Source of the DNA: Enterococcus lemanii
GTDB lineage: Bacteria; Bacillota; Bacilli; Lactobacillales; Enterococcaceae
Length of the DNA: 64,000 bases
Direction of reading: 5' to 3'
NCBI RefSeq assembly: GCF_016909125.1
Contig: NZ_JAFBFD010000002.1
Span: forward strand, 44,905-108,904
The position numbers and the translations under genes are program-made. Below, piece by piece: positions 1 to 9,017 of the stretch; position 1 is the first letter of the stretch; every line of letters starts with the position of its first letter. The notes beneath the pieces were generated by a model. It was not told where the DNA came from and did no database searches. It worked only from the letters and a program-made list of their open reading frames with translations.

Positions 1-1
1 T

Positions 2-655
2 GGTCTTGCAAGGGAAGAATTATTTATTACAACGAAGCTTTCAAATAAAGTTGGCACGTATGAAGAAGCGAAAGTAGCGATTGCGGATTCACTAGCAAAA
101 TTAAATCTAACGTATCTCGATTTGTATTTAATTCACTGGCCGAATCCACTGGCTTTTCGCGAGAATTGGCAAAAAAGAAATGCGGACGTTTGGCGTGCCA
201 TGGAAGAATCCGTTGTTGCAGGGAAAATCCGCGCAATTGGTGTCTCGAATTTCCATCCCCACCATCTCGCTGCTTTGTTAGAAACAGCTAAGATTCAACC
301 AGTCGTCAATCAAATTCTACTCAATCCAAGTGATCAACAAGAAAAAATTGTAGCCGCTAACCAAGCACATGGTCTTTTAAGTGAAGCCTATAGTCCGCTT
401 GGAACCGGTAAAATTTTTGAAGTGACGGCGCTTCAAACACTCGCACAAAAATACAATAAAACGGTCGCACAATTGGTGTTACGCTGGAGTTTACAAAAAG
501 GCTTCTTGCCACTGCCTAAATCGGTGACGAAAGAACGAATTATCGAAAATCTCGCTCTTTTTGATTTTGAAATTTCATCGGCTGATATGGAGCAAATCAA
601 CCAATTCCATGGCCAAGCAGGCAATGCGAGCAATCCAGACGAGACCAATTTTTAG
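2..655 (+). CDS. Aldo/keto reductase, 5' end outside window
   Basis: Open from the window edge (frame 2) to the TAG at 653-655; about 217 codons are present, so the first 50-60 residues lie upstream. The family reduces carbonyl substrates with NADPH in the cytoplasm. Visible signatures are the beta-strand with the active-site Lys (ITTKLSN, about residue 12 of the fragment) and the active-site His (LYLIHWP). After these come the IGVSNF strand, NQILLNP and the cofactor-loop segment LPLPKSVTKERIIENL. The catalytic Asp and Tyr should be in the missing N-terminal part. The C-terminus NASNPDETNF is normal for a glyoxal/2,5-diketogluconate reductase-like AKR. A strong terminator follows 12 bp after the stop. 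The substrate cannot be told from sequence. Confidence 0.93.
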   Translation, partial: GLAREELFITTKLSNKVGTYEEAKVAIADSLAKLNLTYLDLYLIHWPNPLAFRENWQKRNADVWRAMEESVVAGKIRAIGVSNFHPHHLAALLETAKIQPVVNQILLNPSDQQEKIVAANQAHGLLSEAYSPLGTGKIFEVTALQTLAQKYNKTVAQLVLRWSLQKGFLPLPKSVTKERIIENLALFDFEISSADMEQINQFHGQAGNASNPDETNF

Positions 656-666
656 CTAAAATTTAT

Positions 667-704
667 CCCGAAAGCAGACGTAAAAATCGAGCTTTCGGGT
701 TTTT
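667..704 (+). terminator. Rho-independent terminator after the aldo/keto reductase
   Basis: Perfect 9-bp stem CCCGAAAGC / GCTTTCGGG (667-675 with 691-699) followed by five T. Confidence 0.9.
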
Positions 705-780
705 GTACTCGTTCTTGCCAGAAGACCGAATTCGCGTTGTACTCCTCTACGCACTTTATTTTTAAAAGGAGTTCCTATTT

Positions 781-1044
781 ATGCGTTTTTATCAAGCTTT
801 ACAGTTATCCCCACTTGCTTTGAAAAATCAGATTAAAGCAGCAAATACAAAAAAAGAAAAACATTTCTTTCAAAAAGCAATCGTCACCCGTTCATTTTTA
901 CTCGTGAGTTTTGCGATTGTCTTTATTTCACTCATTACCTCGCTCTTTGGGAACGAAACAAGTTCACTTGCGGTTGTTTTATTTTGTCAGCTATTAAGTC
1001 TGCGTTTTATGTGCCTTCGTTTGTCTATTGGCAATCACGCTTAG
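781..1044 (+). pseudogene. Truncated membrane-protein stub (N-terminal fragment)
   Basis: An 87-codon frame after a weak AAGGAG at 767-772. Residues 1-75 read like the start of a real membrane protein: a basic amphipathic N-terminus (QALQLSPLALKNQIKAA), then two hydrophobic segments (about 39-56 and 62-77). It ends abruptly in a charged tail (MCLRLSIGNHA) with no homology feel. Another frame right after (FVYWQSRLVKNL, from about 1018) could be the remains of the same protein's C-terminus, which would suggest an internal deletion. The N-terminus resembles FUSC/aromatic-acid-exporter-like proteins of lactic acid bacteria, but that is a weak impression. Probably non-functional. Confidence 0.5.
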
Positions 1045-1110
1045 TAAAAAACTTATCATCCAAAAAGATAAATATTTACCAGAAGGAAATTATTCTGAAA
1101 ATAAAGAAAG

Positions 1111-1143
1111 CTTGTGACCATCTCTTAGTCACAAGTTTTTTTT
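1111..1143. terminator. Shared terminator between convergent genes
   Basis: Stem CTTGTGAC / GTCACAAG (1111-1118 with 1128-1135) followed by eight T on the plus strand. The nuclease gene on the minus strand ends inside it. Confidence 0.85.
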
Positions 1144-1696
1144 ATCTCTTTTTATAATGATACGTTTCGATTTGTTTGGCCAACGTATCACGGTCCCAAA
1201 GTTGGACATTTAATTTTTTGGCAAGTTGCTTGGCGGAATCGGTGAAGGACGGATTGGTAATAACTATCGCGTGTTGAAGGCCGTAATAATCTTTTCCAGC
1301 GTAGATTTCTTGAATGGCTTTGTTACCAACTTTTTTATTCCAGCGTTTACATTGAAAGGCGTATTTTTCTTTATTTTTAGTTGCAATCACATCAACGCCT
1401 TGATCAGGACCATCGTTAGTCGTCACAGCAGAATCATATCCGCTATTTAGTAGCAAGAAATAGCAATACTGCTCAAATTCAAAACCGCTCATTTTGTCAA
1501 TTTCTTGTAATTTTGCTTGACTAAACCGTTTCTTTTGGCTAATAACCGCATAAAATAAAGGGATAAGACCAAGAGCAATCGCTAAAAAACCAATTTTACG
1601 AATAGCGGCAAAGGCTGGATAAACAAACGATGCAATAACCATCAAAATACCAATCGTAGCAAAATGAATCAATTCATTTTCTTGTTTCTTTTTCAT
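1142..1696 (-). CDS. Membrane-anchored Mrr-type restriction endonuclease-like protein
   Basis: 184 aa. Two hydrophobic segments (about residues 9-30 and 35-53) precede a Mrr_cat-like PD-(D/E)xK nuclease domain (about 64-180). Visible active-site elements are Glu in GFEFEQY (73-75), Asp102 in DQGVDV and Gln115-x-Lys117 in FQCKRW, the usual E / GxD / QxK arrangement. The family cuts DNA, often in response to methylation (type IV). Small versions fused to membrane helices are common in Firmicutes and are mostly uncharacterised. It stands alone, with no modification or specificity subunit nearby. The ATG follows GGAAG at 1705-1701 on the minus strand. The nuclease fold is a confident call; a defence role is inference. 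Confidence 0.85.
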   Translation of the reverse strand: MKKKQENELIHFATIGILMVIASFVYPAFAAIRKIGFLAIALGLIPLFYAVISQKKRFSQAKLQEIDKMSGFEFEQYCYFLLLNSGYDSAVTTNDGPDQGVDVIATKNKEKYAFQCKRWNKKVGNKAIQEIYAGKDYYGLQHAIVITNPSFTDSAKQLAKKLNVQLWDRDTLAKQIETYHYKKR

Positions 1697-1828
1697 ACAA
1701 GACTTCCTAAAATTTTTATTTACTTTTACTATATCTTATATACATCATCACGTGTTGATTTCGCTTGATTCTTTTGAAATGTGTTATAATTTGATTAGAA
1801 AGAAACGAGAATGGCGGAGGTGTTTTCG

Positions 1829-3691
1829 ATGAATCAGTTTGGAAAATCGATTGAAAAAATGTGGAAGGGCGCTTTTGAGGCGGTTGCAACGTTTCCGATC
1901 ACAAGCCTGAATGCGATTTTATTTACCATTGTAACAATGATTCGCATTCAACTCGAGTGGCAACAACAAGAACCGTATAATCTTTTATTTAATAGTTTGC
2001 ATTGGGCGTTTAGTTTTGGTGCTATTTTTGGTTTAATGGCAACCACTTATGTCCGTCGCAAGAACAATCAACCACACCCTTTGCTCCTTGCCAATTTAAC
2101 GACGGGTATTGCGACCTTAGTTGCCTTTTTAAGTTTGTACTTTTTAGGGGCAAGAATACCAGGAGCGAATGACTATTTCAAGTATCCGATTTTGTCTGAG
2201 ATTGCTCACGTTCGTATGACGACGATTACTTTAGTTATGTTTTTTGCCTATCTGTTTTTTGCGAGTCGTCCAAAAGAAAAACCTGAAATTTCACGCGCCA
2301 TTTTTATGAATCAAAAAGCGCTGGTTGTCGCGGGTATTTATGGCTTGGTGTTAATGGCGGGAACGTCTGCGATTGCCGGGGCGATTCAAGCTTTGTTGTA
2401 TACGCAAATGAGTTTTAAAGTTTATCAATACCTTGGCGCTCTCGTTGGTCTAGTGACGTTTATGTTATTTTTAGGTGCATTACCCAATTTTTCAGCTACC
2501 GAGAAAGATGAAAAATGGCTCGCTGCCGAAAAACAAGCGCGCTTTATTCATTTGCTATTCGCGTATATTTTAACACCAATCATGATTGCTTTAACCATCG
2601 TTTTACTTTTGTGGACGGTAAAAACCATCTTCCAAGGCGTTGGTTCAAACTTTGTCCGTCTGTCTGGGATTGCGACAACCTATTCCGTCGTGGGACTTTG
2701 GCTGCATATGATGGTAGTAGAAGCAAAAACACCAATCACTGATTTTTATTTAAAATCGTATCCTTATGCCGCGCTCGTTATTTTAGCTTTTGAAGCTTGG
2801 GCGTTGGTGATGCATTTAAACACGTATGGGTTACAAACAACCGAATATTATTTTATCGTGATTTGGGTTGTTGCCATCAGTAGCATGTTACTTATTTTAT
2901 TCAAAAAAGAATGGGCCTACGTCTTTATCTTATGGATTACGATGGGGGCGATGTTGTTTACGGTGTTGCCAGTCGTGGGCTATCAGTCCTTACCCGTTCG
3001 CTTACAAACCAAACGTTTAGAGCAGCTATTAGTCGATGCGAATATGTTTAAAGAAGGGGCGATTGTTCCAGGAAGTGAAGAACTTGTCCGTGAGACTCGC
3101 GTGAAAATCACTTCATCGGCTCTTTTTTTAGCCGGACAAAATGAAGAGGCCATCCCGAAATGGCTAAACGATGAGCTTTTTAATCAAGCAACCTTTGAAA
3201 AAGTGATGGGCTTTGCGCCAGTTTATCCAGATTCACCAGGTAGTCAACCAAGCACACGGTATCAAGAAGTCTTTTTACAAATTGAACCAGGTGCGATTCC
3301 AATTGTAGACTACGATTGGGCAATCCTTTTAGGTAGTTATTATGGAGAAGCAGCCATCTCGGATACGATTGCTGGCAAAAATGGCGAGTATCAAGTGCAG
3401 TGGATGACAGGGACAACCGATCAAAGCATTCCCAAACTAAAAATTACGTTAGATAACCAAGTCATTTTAGAAGAAAATATGAGTAATTACCTTGATACCA
3501 TTTTGAAAAAATACCCACTGGGCGCCGGCGATACCATTGAAGTGCCGTTAGCAGATATGAGTCACACATTCAGTAATGACCAAGTGAGTGGCATCATTGT
3601 TTTTCGCAGTGTCAATGCTACACTTGATGTACGCGAAGATACAATGAGCTATTGGTTTGAAGTTGCTTCTGTTTATTTGAAAGAAAAATAA
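1829..3691 (+). CDS. DUF4153 family multi-pass membrane protein
   Basis: About 620 aa. The ATG at 1829 is preferred because GGCGGAGG (1813-1820) lies 8 nt before it; an ATG at 1811 overlaps that ribosome site. The N-terminal two thirds hold about a dozen hydrophobic helices separated by short charged loops, with a central QARFIHLLFAYILTPIMIAL-type segment typical of DUF4153. The last 230 residues are a soluble, probably extracytoplasmic domain (from about residue 400) rich in acidic residues. The function of the family is unknown; members sit in the cytoplasmic membrane. The gene reads intact. The only oddity is downstream, where a truncated dehydrogenase frame begins 4 nt after its stop. Confidence 0.85.
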   Translation: MNQFGKSIEKMWKGAFEAVATFPITSLNAILFTIVTMIRIQLEWQQQEPYNLLFNSLHWAFSFGAIFGLMATTYVRRKNNQPHPLLLANLTTGIATLVAFLSLYFLGARIPGANDYFKYPILSEIAHVRMTTITLVMFFAYLFFASRPKEKPEISRAIFMNQKALVVAGIYGLVLMAGTSAIAGAIQALLYTQMSFKVYQYLGALVGLVTFMLFLGALPNFSATEKDEKWLAAEKQARFIHLLFAYILTPIMIALTIVLLLWTVKTIFQGVGSNFVRLSGIATTYSVVGLWLHMMVVEAKTPITDFYLKSYPYAALVILAFEAWALVMHLNTYGLQTTEYYFIVIWVVAISSMLLILFKKEWAYVFILWITMGAMLFTVLPVVGYQSLPVRLQTKRLEQLLVDANMFKEGAIVPGSEELVRETRVKITSSALFLAGQNEEAIPKWLNDELFNQATFEKVMGFAPVYPDSPGSQPSTRYQEVFLQIEPGAIPIVDYDWAILLGSYYGEAAISDTIAGKNGEYQVQWMTGTTDQSIPKLKITLDNQVILEENMSNYLDTILKKYPLGAGDTIEVPLADMSHTFSNDQVSGIIVFRSVNATLDVREDTMSYWFEVASVYLKEK

Positions 3692-3694
3692 TGA

Positions 3695-4273
3695 TTGGTT
3701 GTCGGTCAGTACGCTAAAACCAAAGCGCAAGCGACAGCCGATGTTTTAGCCGCGACGAAAGAAGGATTAAACGCGGTCATCGTCCACCCGTCCGGTATTG
3801 TCGGTCCGTATGACTATGGCAAAGGACATTTGACCAACTTAGTGACGGAATATTATCAAGGAAAGTTAACGGCGGGGATTGTTGGCGGCTATGATTTTGT
3901 GGATGTGCGAGACGTCGCTCAGGGGATTTTACTTGCTTGTGAGAAAGGGCGCCGCGGAGAATGTTATCTGTTATCGAATCATTTTTATACGATTAAAGAA
4001 GTTTTGAATTTGTTACAACAAATCTCTGGACGTCAGAAAATAAAAACTTATTTACCACTTTTTATCTTAAAAACAACCGCACCACTCGCCGAATACTATT
4101 ATAAATTACGCAAGCAAACGCCGCTATATACGCCCTATTCGCTCTATACTTTAACTAGCAATGCGAATTTCTCACATGAAAAAGCAACAAGAGAACTGGG
4201 CTATCAAACAAGGCGTTTAGAATTAAGTTTGCGCGATACAATTGATTGGTTAAAAGAACAAAAGCGAATATAA
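3695..4273 (+). pseudogene. 5'-truncated NAD-dependent epimerase/dehydratase (extended SDR)
   Basis: About 192 codons homologous only to the C-terminal part of an extended short-chain dehydrogenase. It starts at the catalytic Y-x-x-x-K (YAKTKA, residues 6-10 of the fragment) and continues through VHPSGIVGPYDYG, the dimer/substrate region and a C-terminal LRDTIDWLKEQ helix. The Rossmann NAD-binding half (TGATGxLG, about 140 residues) is absent. The frame opens at 3695 just after the DUF4153 stop, with no ribosome site, so a deletion seems to have removed the promoter and 5' half. The part that remains has no frameshift, so the deletion may be recent. It could not bind NAD. Confidence 0.8.
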
Positions 4274-4281
4274 AATATAGA

Positions 4282-4338
4282 AATAAAGACCATTCATTTC
4301 AATATGAAGTACATTGAAATGGCTGGTCTTTATTTTTT
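4282..4338 (+). terminator. Long hairpin terminator
   Basis: Imperfect stem of about 20 bp (AAAGACCATTCATTTCAAT pairing with ATTGAAATGGCTGGTCTTT) followed by a T7 run. On the opposite strand it can serve the convergent VOC gene. Confidence 0.85.
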
Positions 4339-4368
4339 TACTAGAATATAAATTTTTCTTTTGGTAAT

Positions 4369-4752
4369 TTATTCAGCCATGATTTCAACTAAGTTTCCTT
4401 CAGGGTCTTGAATCACGGCTTCATAATAACCATCTCCGGTTGTTCGAGGCCCGTTTATTAATGCAAAACCATCTGCTTGCAGCCGTGCAACCAACTGATC
4501 AACGGCCTGCTTGTCGCCCACCGCCATTGCTAAATGCGCATAACCAAAACAATCGGCTAGTAAGGGAGTAACCATCTGGTCTTTATGCATGAGTTCCAAG
4601 CGACCACCAGTTGCAAAAGATAAAAAATAAGAACGAAACCCAGTTGTTTGGTTATGGTAGAGCGCATTGCTAGTTGCTTGAAAATAGTTCTCATAAAAAG
4701 TTTTCATTATTTCTAAGTCTTGTACCCAAATACCGATATGCTCAATTTTCAC
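4369..4752 (-). CDS. VOC family (glyoxalase/bleomycin-resistance-like) protein
   Basis: About 127 aa of paired beta-alpha-beta-beta-beta modules. The GTG at 4752 is chosen because AGGAG lies 8 nt upstream; the GTG at 4761 overlaps that site. Putative metal ligands are His in KIEHIGIWV (about residue 5), Glu in RLELMH, His in YAHLAMAV and Glu in NLVEIMAE, matching the His/Glu/His/Glu set of glyoxalase I-like enzymes. DPEGNLVE is the classic C-terminal VOC signature. Members isomerise or cleave small substrates with a divalent metal; the substrate here cannot be predicted. Divergent from the metal ATPase gene. Confidence 0.85.
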   Translation of the reverse strand: MKIEHIGIWVQDLEIMKTFYENYFQATSNALYHNQTTGFRSYFLSFATGGRLELMHKDQMVTPLLADCFGYAHLAMAVGDKQAVDQLVARLQADGFALINGPRTTGDGYYEAVIQDPEGNLVEIMAE

Positions 4753-4944
4753 GTTTCTCACTCCTTTTTTAAAATAGCAAACGCTATCAAAACCTTTGTA
4801 TTCAGTATATCAGAATAGGAGACAAGAAAAAACGAGCAGCGAAACGAAAACGATAATCTTTTTCAGTTAGCTTAAACGACTATCATATCAAGAGAAAGGG
4901 TGCTAATGTATGACTAAGAACAAGAATCGAAAAGGGTGAGGAAA

Positions 4945-6795
4945 ATGAATAAATTAAAAGAAAATAGCACTTTGATTAGCACAGTGGGATGTATTGTTTT
5001 TTTAGTATTGGGTATGATTTTAGACTTTGGGTTTCACAGGCAATACAGTTGGATAATTTATTTAGCTTCAGTCATTAGTGGTGGAACTGAAATTACTATT
5101 GACGGATTCAAAGAATTATGGGCTGAAAAACATTTTAATGTCGATTTGTTAATGATTTTAGCAGCAGTTAGTGCCGGTCTTATTGGTGATTGGCGCGAAG
5201 GGGCTGTCTTAATTTTTATTTTCAGTCTTTCACACTTAATGGAAGAGTATGCTACTGAAAAAAGTGCACGAGAAATTAATAGTTTAATGAATCGTCAACC
5301 AAAAAAAGCTAGAAAAATTTTAGCTAATGGTGAATATACTATTATTGCTACAGATGATTTAGTTGTGGGGGATCGGGTCGCTGTTTTTAAAGGTGAAAAT
5401 ATTCCAACAGATGGGGTAATTTTAAAAGGGGCTTCTGAGTTGGATGAATCAGTTGTAAACGGTGAAAGTGTTCCACGTTTGAAAAGCGTAGGAGCAGAGG
5501 TTTATGGTGGAACAATTAATTTAGGTAACGAACTTGAATTTGAAGTAAATAAAGACCAATCAGAAACTGTTTTTGCAAAAATTATTAAATTAGTTGAAGC
5601 TGCACAAAATAGTCAAACAAAAACCGAAAGTTTTATTCAACGTATCGAAAATCGTTACGTCATGCTAATCATTTTTGGTGTTCCTTTAGCCGTGTTATTC
5701 TTTTACTTAGGTTTGCATTGGGATTGGAATGAGAGTGTTTACCGAGGGGTCAATCTTTTAGTGGTGGCTAGTCCGTGTGCGCTCGTAGCCAGTTCCACTC
5801 CGGCATTGTTAAGTGCAATCAGTAATGGTGCTCGTCATGGAGTATTGTTTAAAGGTGGAACTTATTTAGAAGAGTTAGCAGAAATTCAAAGTATTGCTTT
5901 TGATAAAACAGGAACTTTAACAAAAGGGGAATTTAGCGTAACCGATGAATATTGGGCACAAACAAAAGAACAAATGATACCATATGTTTTAGGCTTAGAA
6001 GAAAAAAGCACACACCCATTAGCGCAAGCTATCGTGAAACATTGGCAGACAGAATATGAAAGCTACCCACTTCAAACAGAAGAAATCACAGCGAGTGGTA
6101 TTCAAAGTATCAGTGAAAAAAACAAATACTATGTTGGAAAAAAACGCGGAAATTATGCAGATCCAAACCAATTACTCGAATGGAAACAAGCTGGAAAAAC
6201 AGTGATTTACGTTGAAGAAAACGATCAATTTTCTGGTGCGATTGCCTTATTAGATACTTTAAATACGAACGCCAAAGAAGCCGTCAATTACTTTAACCAA
6301 GCGGGAATTCACACGGTAATGTTAACAGGAGATAATCGTCATACAGCAGCGACGATGGCCAAAGAAGTAAATATCGAAGAATATTTTGGCGAACTACTAC
6401 CAGAAGATAAAGTCACTTACGTTCAACAACAAAAAGAAAAATATGGTAAAAATGGAATGGTTGGCGACGGAGTAAACGACGCACCGGCATTAGCAACTGC
6501 AACGATTGGGGTTGCAATGGGCGAAGGAACAGACGTCGCAATGGATGTAGCTGACGTAGTAATTATGGAGAATAATTTAGCGAAGTTGGTTTACACGCAC
6601 CGTTTGTCGAAAAAAATGAAAAATGTCATTAAACAAAATATTATTTTTAGTGTAGCCGTCATTTTAACTTTGATTACACTAAACTTACTGCAAATCTTAA
6701 CCATCCCAATTGCCGTTGTAGGTCATGAGGGGAGTACGATTTTAGTTATTTTAAACGGATTACGTCTATTAAAAGAAGAAAAAGCACTTTTTTAA
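4945..6795 (+). CDS. P1B-4 type heavy-metal-transporting ATPase
   Basis: About 616 aa, integral membrane. Translation most likely starts at the ATG at 4945, because AAGGG (4933-4936) lies 8 nt before it; a GTG at 4936 overlaps it. Landmarks in order: actuator loop VNGESVP (TGES-like), membrane SPC metal motif (VASPCALVAS), phosphorylation site DKTGTLT, HP locus (STHPLAQA), GDGVNDAP hinge, and HEGST near the C-terminus. SPC plus HEG(S/G)T with no N-terminal metal-binding domain marks the P1B-4 subgroup, known to export Co, Fe, Zn or Cd (CoaT, PfeT, FrvA). The metal specificity here is not decided by sequence. Base composition is more AT-rich in the first 1.1 kb than in the second ATPase. Confidence 0.9.
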   Translation: MNKLKENSTLISTVGCIVFLVLGMILDFGFHRQYSWIIYLASVISGGTEITIDGFKELWAEKHFNVDLLMILAAVSAGLIGDWREGAVLIFIFSLSHLMEEYATEKSAREINSLMNRQPKKARKILANGEYTIIATDDLVVGDRVAVFKGENIPTDGVILKGASELDESVVNGESVPRLKSVGAEVYGGTINLGNELEFEVNKDQSETVFAKIIKLVEAAQNSQTKTESFIQRIENRYVMLIIFGVPLAVLFFYLGLHWDWNESVYRGVNLLVVASPCALVASSTPALLSAISNGARHGVLFKGGTYLEELAEIQSIAFDKTGTLTKGEFSVTDEYWAQTKEQMIPYVLGLEEKSTHPLAQAIVKHWQTEYESYPLQTEEITASGIQSISEKNKYYVGKKRGNYADPNQLLEWKQAGKTVIYVEENDQFSGAIALLDTLNTNAKEAVNYFNQAGIHTVMLTGDNRHTAATMAKEVNIEEYFGELLPEDKVTYVQQQKEKYGKNGMVGDGVNDAPALATATIGVAMGEGTDVAMDVADVVIMENNLAKLVYTHRLSKKMKNVIKQNIIFSVAVILTLITLNLLQILTIPIAVVGHEGSTILVILNGLRLLKEEKALF

Positions 6796-6806
6796 CCTGA
6801 AAGTTA

Positions 6807-6857
6807 AAACGAAAAACATGCGGGCCAAAAATCAACCGTTTGTTTTTCGTTTTTTTC
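6807..6857 (+). terminator. Terminator between the two metal ATPases
   Basis: Stem AAACGAAAAACA / TGTTTTTCGTTT with a run of seven T. The two ATPases are therefore separate transcription units. Confidence 0.8.
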
Positions 6858-6904
6858 TTTACTGAAAGGATAAATCAGTTTGCCATTCAAGTAGTATTTA
6901 AAGA

Positions 6905-6934
6905 TTGACAAATGATTGTTTATTCATATATAAT
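6905..6934 (+). promoter_or_regulatory. Sigma-A promoter of the second metal ATPase
   Basis: TTGACA (6905-6910), 18-bp spacer, TATAAT (6929-6934): a full consensus match, 50 bp before the start codon. Confidence 0.8.
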
Positions 6935-6961
6935 GAAGTTAACAAATGAACAAGTATTCAT
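6912..6961 (+). promoter_or_regulatory. Two ArsR/CzrA-like operators over the promoter
   Basis: ATGAACAAGTATTCAT (6946-6961) is a 5-6-5 inverted repeat of the TGAA-N6-TTCA type bound by ArsR/SmtB-family metal sensors (CzrA, CadC). A related, less perfect copy, ATGATTGTTTATTCAT (6912-6927), lies in the -35/-10 spacer 34 bp upstream. The sites flank the -10 box and the start of transcription, so metal-relieved repression is the likely control. No arsR-like gene lies nearby. Confidence 0.7.
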
Positions 6962-6984
6962 ATATTCGTTTTGGAGGGGTTTAT

Positions 6985-8958
6985 ATGAGAAAAACAATCA
7001 ATGAAAAAAACAAGCAGCACCATTGCGACCACGATCACAGTCATGAACATAATCATGACCACGAGCATAACCATTCAAGTTGCGGACACAACCACGGCAA
7101 ACTACCGGTCATTTTATATGTCGTTGGTTTTGTTTTGTTTGTTGGTACCTTATTGTTACCTTTACCAACCTTTTTAGCGAACAGCTTAATGTTTTTGGCA
7201 ATGTTAACGGCAGGCTACCACGTCATATTGGAAGGGATTGGAGAGACGATCACTGATAGTTTCAAAGCCAAAAAATTAAAACCAAATGTCCATGTCTTAA
7301 TGACACTGGCGGCTTTTGGGGCGGCTTTGATTGGGGACTTTGATGAAGGCGCATTACTAATTTTAATTTTTGCGGGTGCTCACTTTTTAGAAGATTATGC
7401 AGAAGGCAAGAGTAAAAGAGAAATTACGGCTCTTTTAAAAATGAACCCAACCCAAGCACGCTTAATCAAAGCAAATGGCGATACGGAATTAGTCGAGGTC
7501 GCAAGTTTACAAATTGGTGATCAGTTGCAAGTCTTACCAGGAGACCAAGTACCAACTGATGGCGTGATTGTCTCAGGGGCAAGTACTTTGAATGAATCTT
7601 CAATTAATGGTGAAAGCATGCCGCAAGAAAAAACCATTGGAGCAGAAGTGTTTGGTAGTACGATTAATGGTACAGGCACCTTTACAATGGAAGTCACCAA
7701 AGACTCATCTGAAACCGTCTTTGCCAAAATTCTTCAATTAGTCAATCAGTCGCAACAAAATTTATCGAAAACGGCAACTAAAATTAAAAAAATCGAACCC
7801 TACTATGTGAATACCGTTTTAGCGATCGTGCCATTGTTTATTTTACTTGGTATATTTATTTTTCAGTGGGGCGCGTACACTAGTTTTTATCGCGGGATGG
7901 TTTTAATGATTTCGGCTTCTCCTTGTGCCTTAGCAGCTAGCGCGATACCAGCTACCTTATCTGGTATTTCGAATTTAGCCAAACGTGGTGTCTTATTTAA
8001 AGGCGGCTCTTATTTAGCCAATTTGTCAGAAATCAAAGCAATCGCCTTTGATAAAACCGGTACCTTAACAAAGGGCAATCCAAGCGTGACTGATGTTTAC
8101 TTTATGGACGAACAAAAACAATCAGAGTGGATAAACGTAATCGTTTCAATGGAAAAAAGTGCCAACCACCCATTAGCTAAGGCCATTTTAAATCACTTTA
8201 CGACGGCGACAGAACTACCAATTGCAGTCGAAAACAAAATTGGCCATGGCTTAATCGCAACATACCAAGAACAAACGTACCAAATCGGGAAAGCAGATCT
8301 ATTCAACCATCTTCCTGAAACCATCGAAGAACAAGCGAACCGTTTGAAAGATCAAGGAAAAAATGTCGTTTACTTTAGTGAAAACAAACAAGTCGTTGGT
8401 TTTATTGCCATGATGGACTTGCCGCAAGAGTCAGCGAAAACGACCATTGCTTACTTAAAAGAGCAAGGGATTAAAACCGTCATGATTACCGGAGATGCGC
8501 AAGCAACTGGTCAAGCCGTTGCGCAGATGATTGGTTTAGATGAAGTCAAAGGCAATGTTTTACCAGAAAATAAATCCCAACTAATTACAGAACTTCAAGC
8601 CAAATATGGCACGACGGTAATGGTTGGTGATGGCATCAATGACGCACCCGCACTCGTTAAAGCAGACATTGGCTTTGCGATGGGCGATGGCACCGATGTC
8701 GCGATTGATGTCGCCGATGCGGTTATCATGAAAAATGACTTAACCCGCTTTAAATATGCCCATCAAGTGGCTAAAAAACTCGATCGAATCGTGTGGCAAA
8801 ATATCATTTTCTCAATGGGAGTCGTGTTGCTCCTTGTCTTCCTGAACTTTTTCGGGAAAATTGATATTGGTTTAGGCGTCATTGCTCATGAGGGAAGCAC
8901 CTTAGTCGTCATCCTTAACGGCTTACGTTTATTAGCACCAATCAAAGAATCATTGTAA
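6985..8958 (+). CDS. P1B-4 type heavy-metal-transporting ATPase with His-rich N-terminus
   Basis: About 657 aa. Start at the ATG 6985 behind GGAGGGG (6973-6979); an ATG at 6946 lies inside an operator. Residues 11-40 are a His/Asp/Glu/Cys-rich tail (repeated HDHEHNH units) that probably binds metal. The core carries INGESMP, SASPCALAAS, DKTGTLT, ANHPLAKA, GDGINDAP and HEGST, so it is a P1B-4 exporter like its neighbour. The two proteins are paralogues, but the first lacks the His tail and the operators. The histidine tail and the CzrA-like sites favour Zn, Co or Cd export; that is inference. Terminator follows. Confidence 0.92.
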   Translation: MRKTINEKNKQHHCDHDHSHEHNHDHEHNHSSCGHNHGKLPVILYVVGFVLFVGTLLLPLPTFLANSLMFLAMLTAGYHVILEGIGETITDSFKAKKLKPNVHVLMTLAAFGAALIGDFDEGALLILIFAGAHFLEDYAEGKSKREITALLKMNPTQARLIKANGDTELVEVASLQIGDQLQVLPGDQVPTDGVIVSGASTLNESSINGESMPQEKTIGAEVFGSTINGTGTFTMEVTKDSSETVFAKILQLVNQSQQNLSKTATKIKKIEPYYVNTVLAIVPLFILLGIFIFQWGAYTSFYRGMVLMISASPCALAASAIPATLSGISNLAKRGVLFKGGSYLANLSEIKAIAFDKTGTLTKGNPSVTDVYFMDEQKQSEWINVIVSMEKSANHPLAKAILNHFTTATELPIAVENKIGHGLIATYQEQTYQIGKADLFNHLPETIEEQANRLKDQGKNVVYFSENKQVVGFIAMMDLPQESAKTTIAYLKEQGIKTVMITGDAQATGQAVAQMIGLDEVKGNVLPENKSQLITELQAKYGTTVMVGDGINDAPALVKADIGFAMGDGTDVAIDVADAVIMKNDLTRFKYAHQVAKKLDRIVWQNIIFSMGVVLLLVFLNFFGKIDIGLGVIAHEGSTLVVILNGLRLLAPIKESL

Positions 8959-8965
8959 TCAAAAG

Positions 8966-9017
8966 AAAACACCCGAACGATTTTGCGCGAATGAGCGAAT
9001 CGTTCGGGTGTTTTTTT
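8966..9017 (+). terminator. Terminator after the second metal ATPase
   Basis: Strong stem AAAACACCCGAACGATT / AATCGTTCGGGTGTTTT with T7. Confidence 0.9.

Noticed and set aside
5..236. Minus-strand frame over the aldo/keto reductase start
   Set aside because: Antisense shadow of a certain gene.
4911..4940. Nine-codon frame (MTKNKNRKG) just before the first metal ATPase
   Set aside because: Overlaps the ribosome site of the ATPase and has an AAGGG-like site upstream, so a leader peptide is possible, but the frame is too short to support and has no attenuator hairpin.
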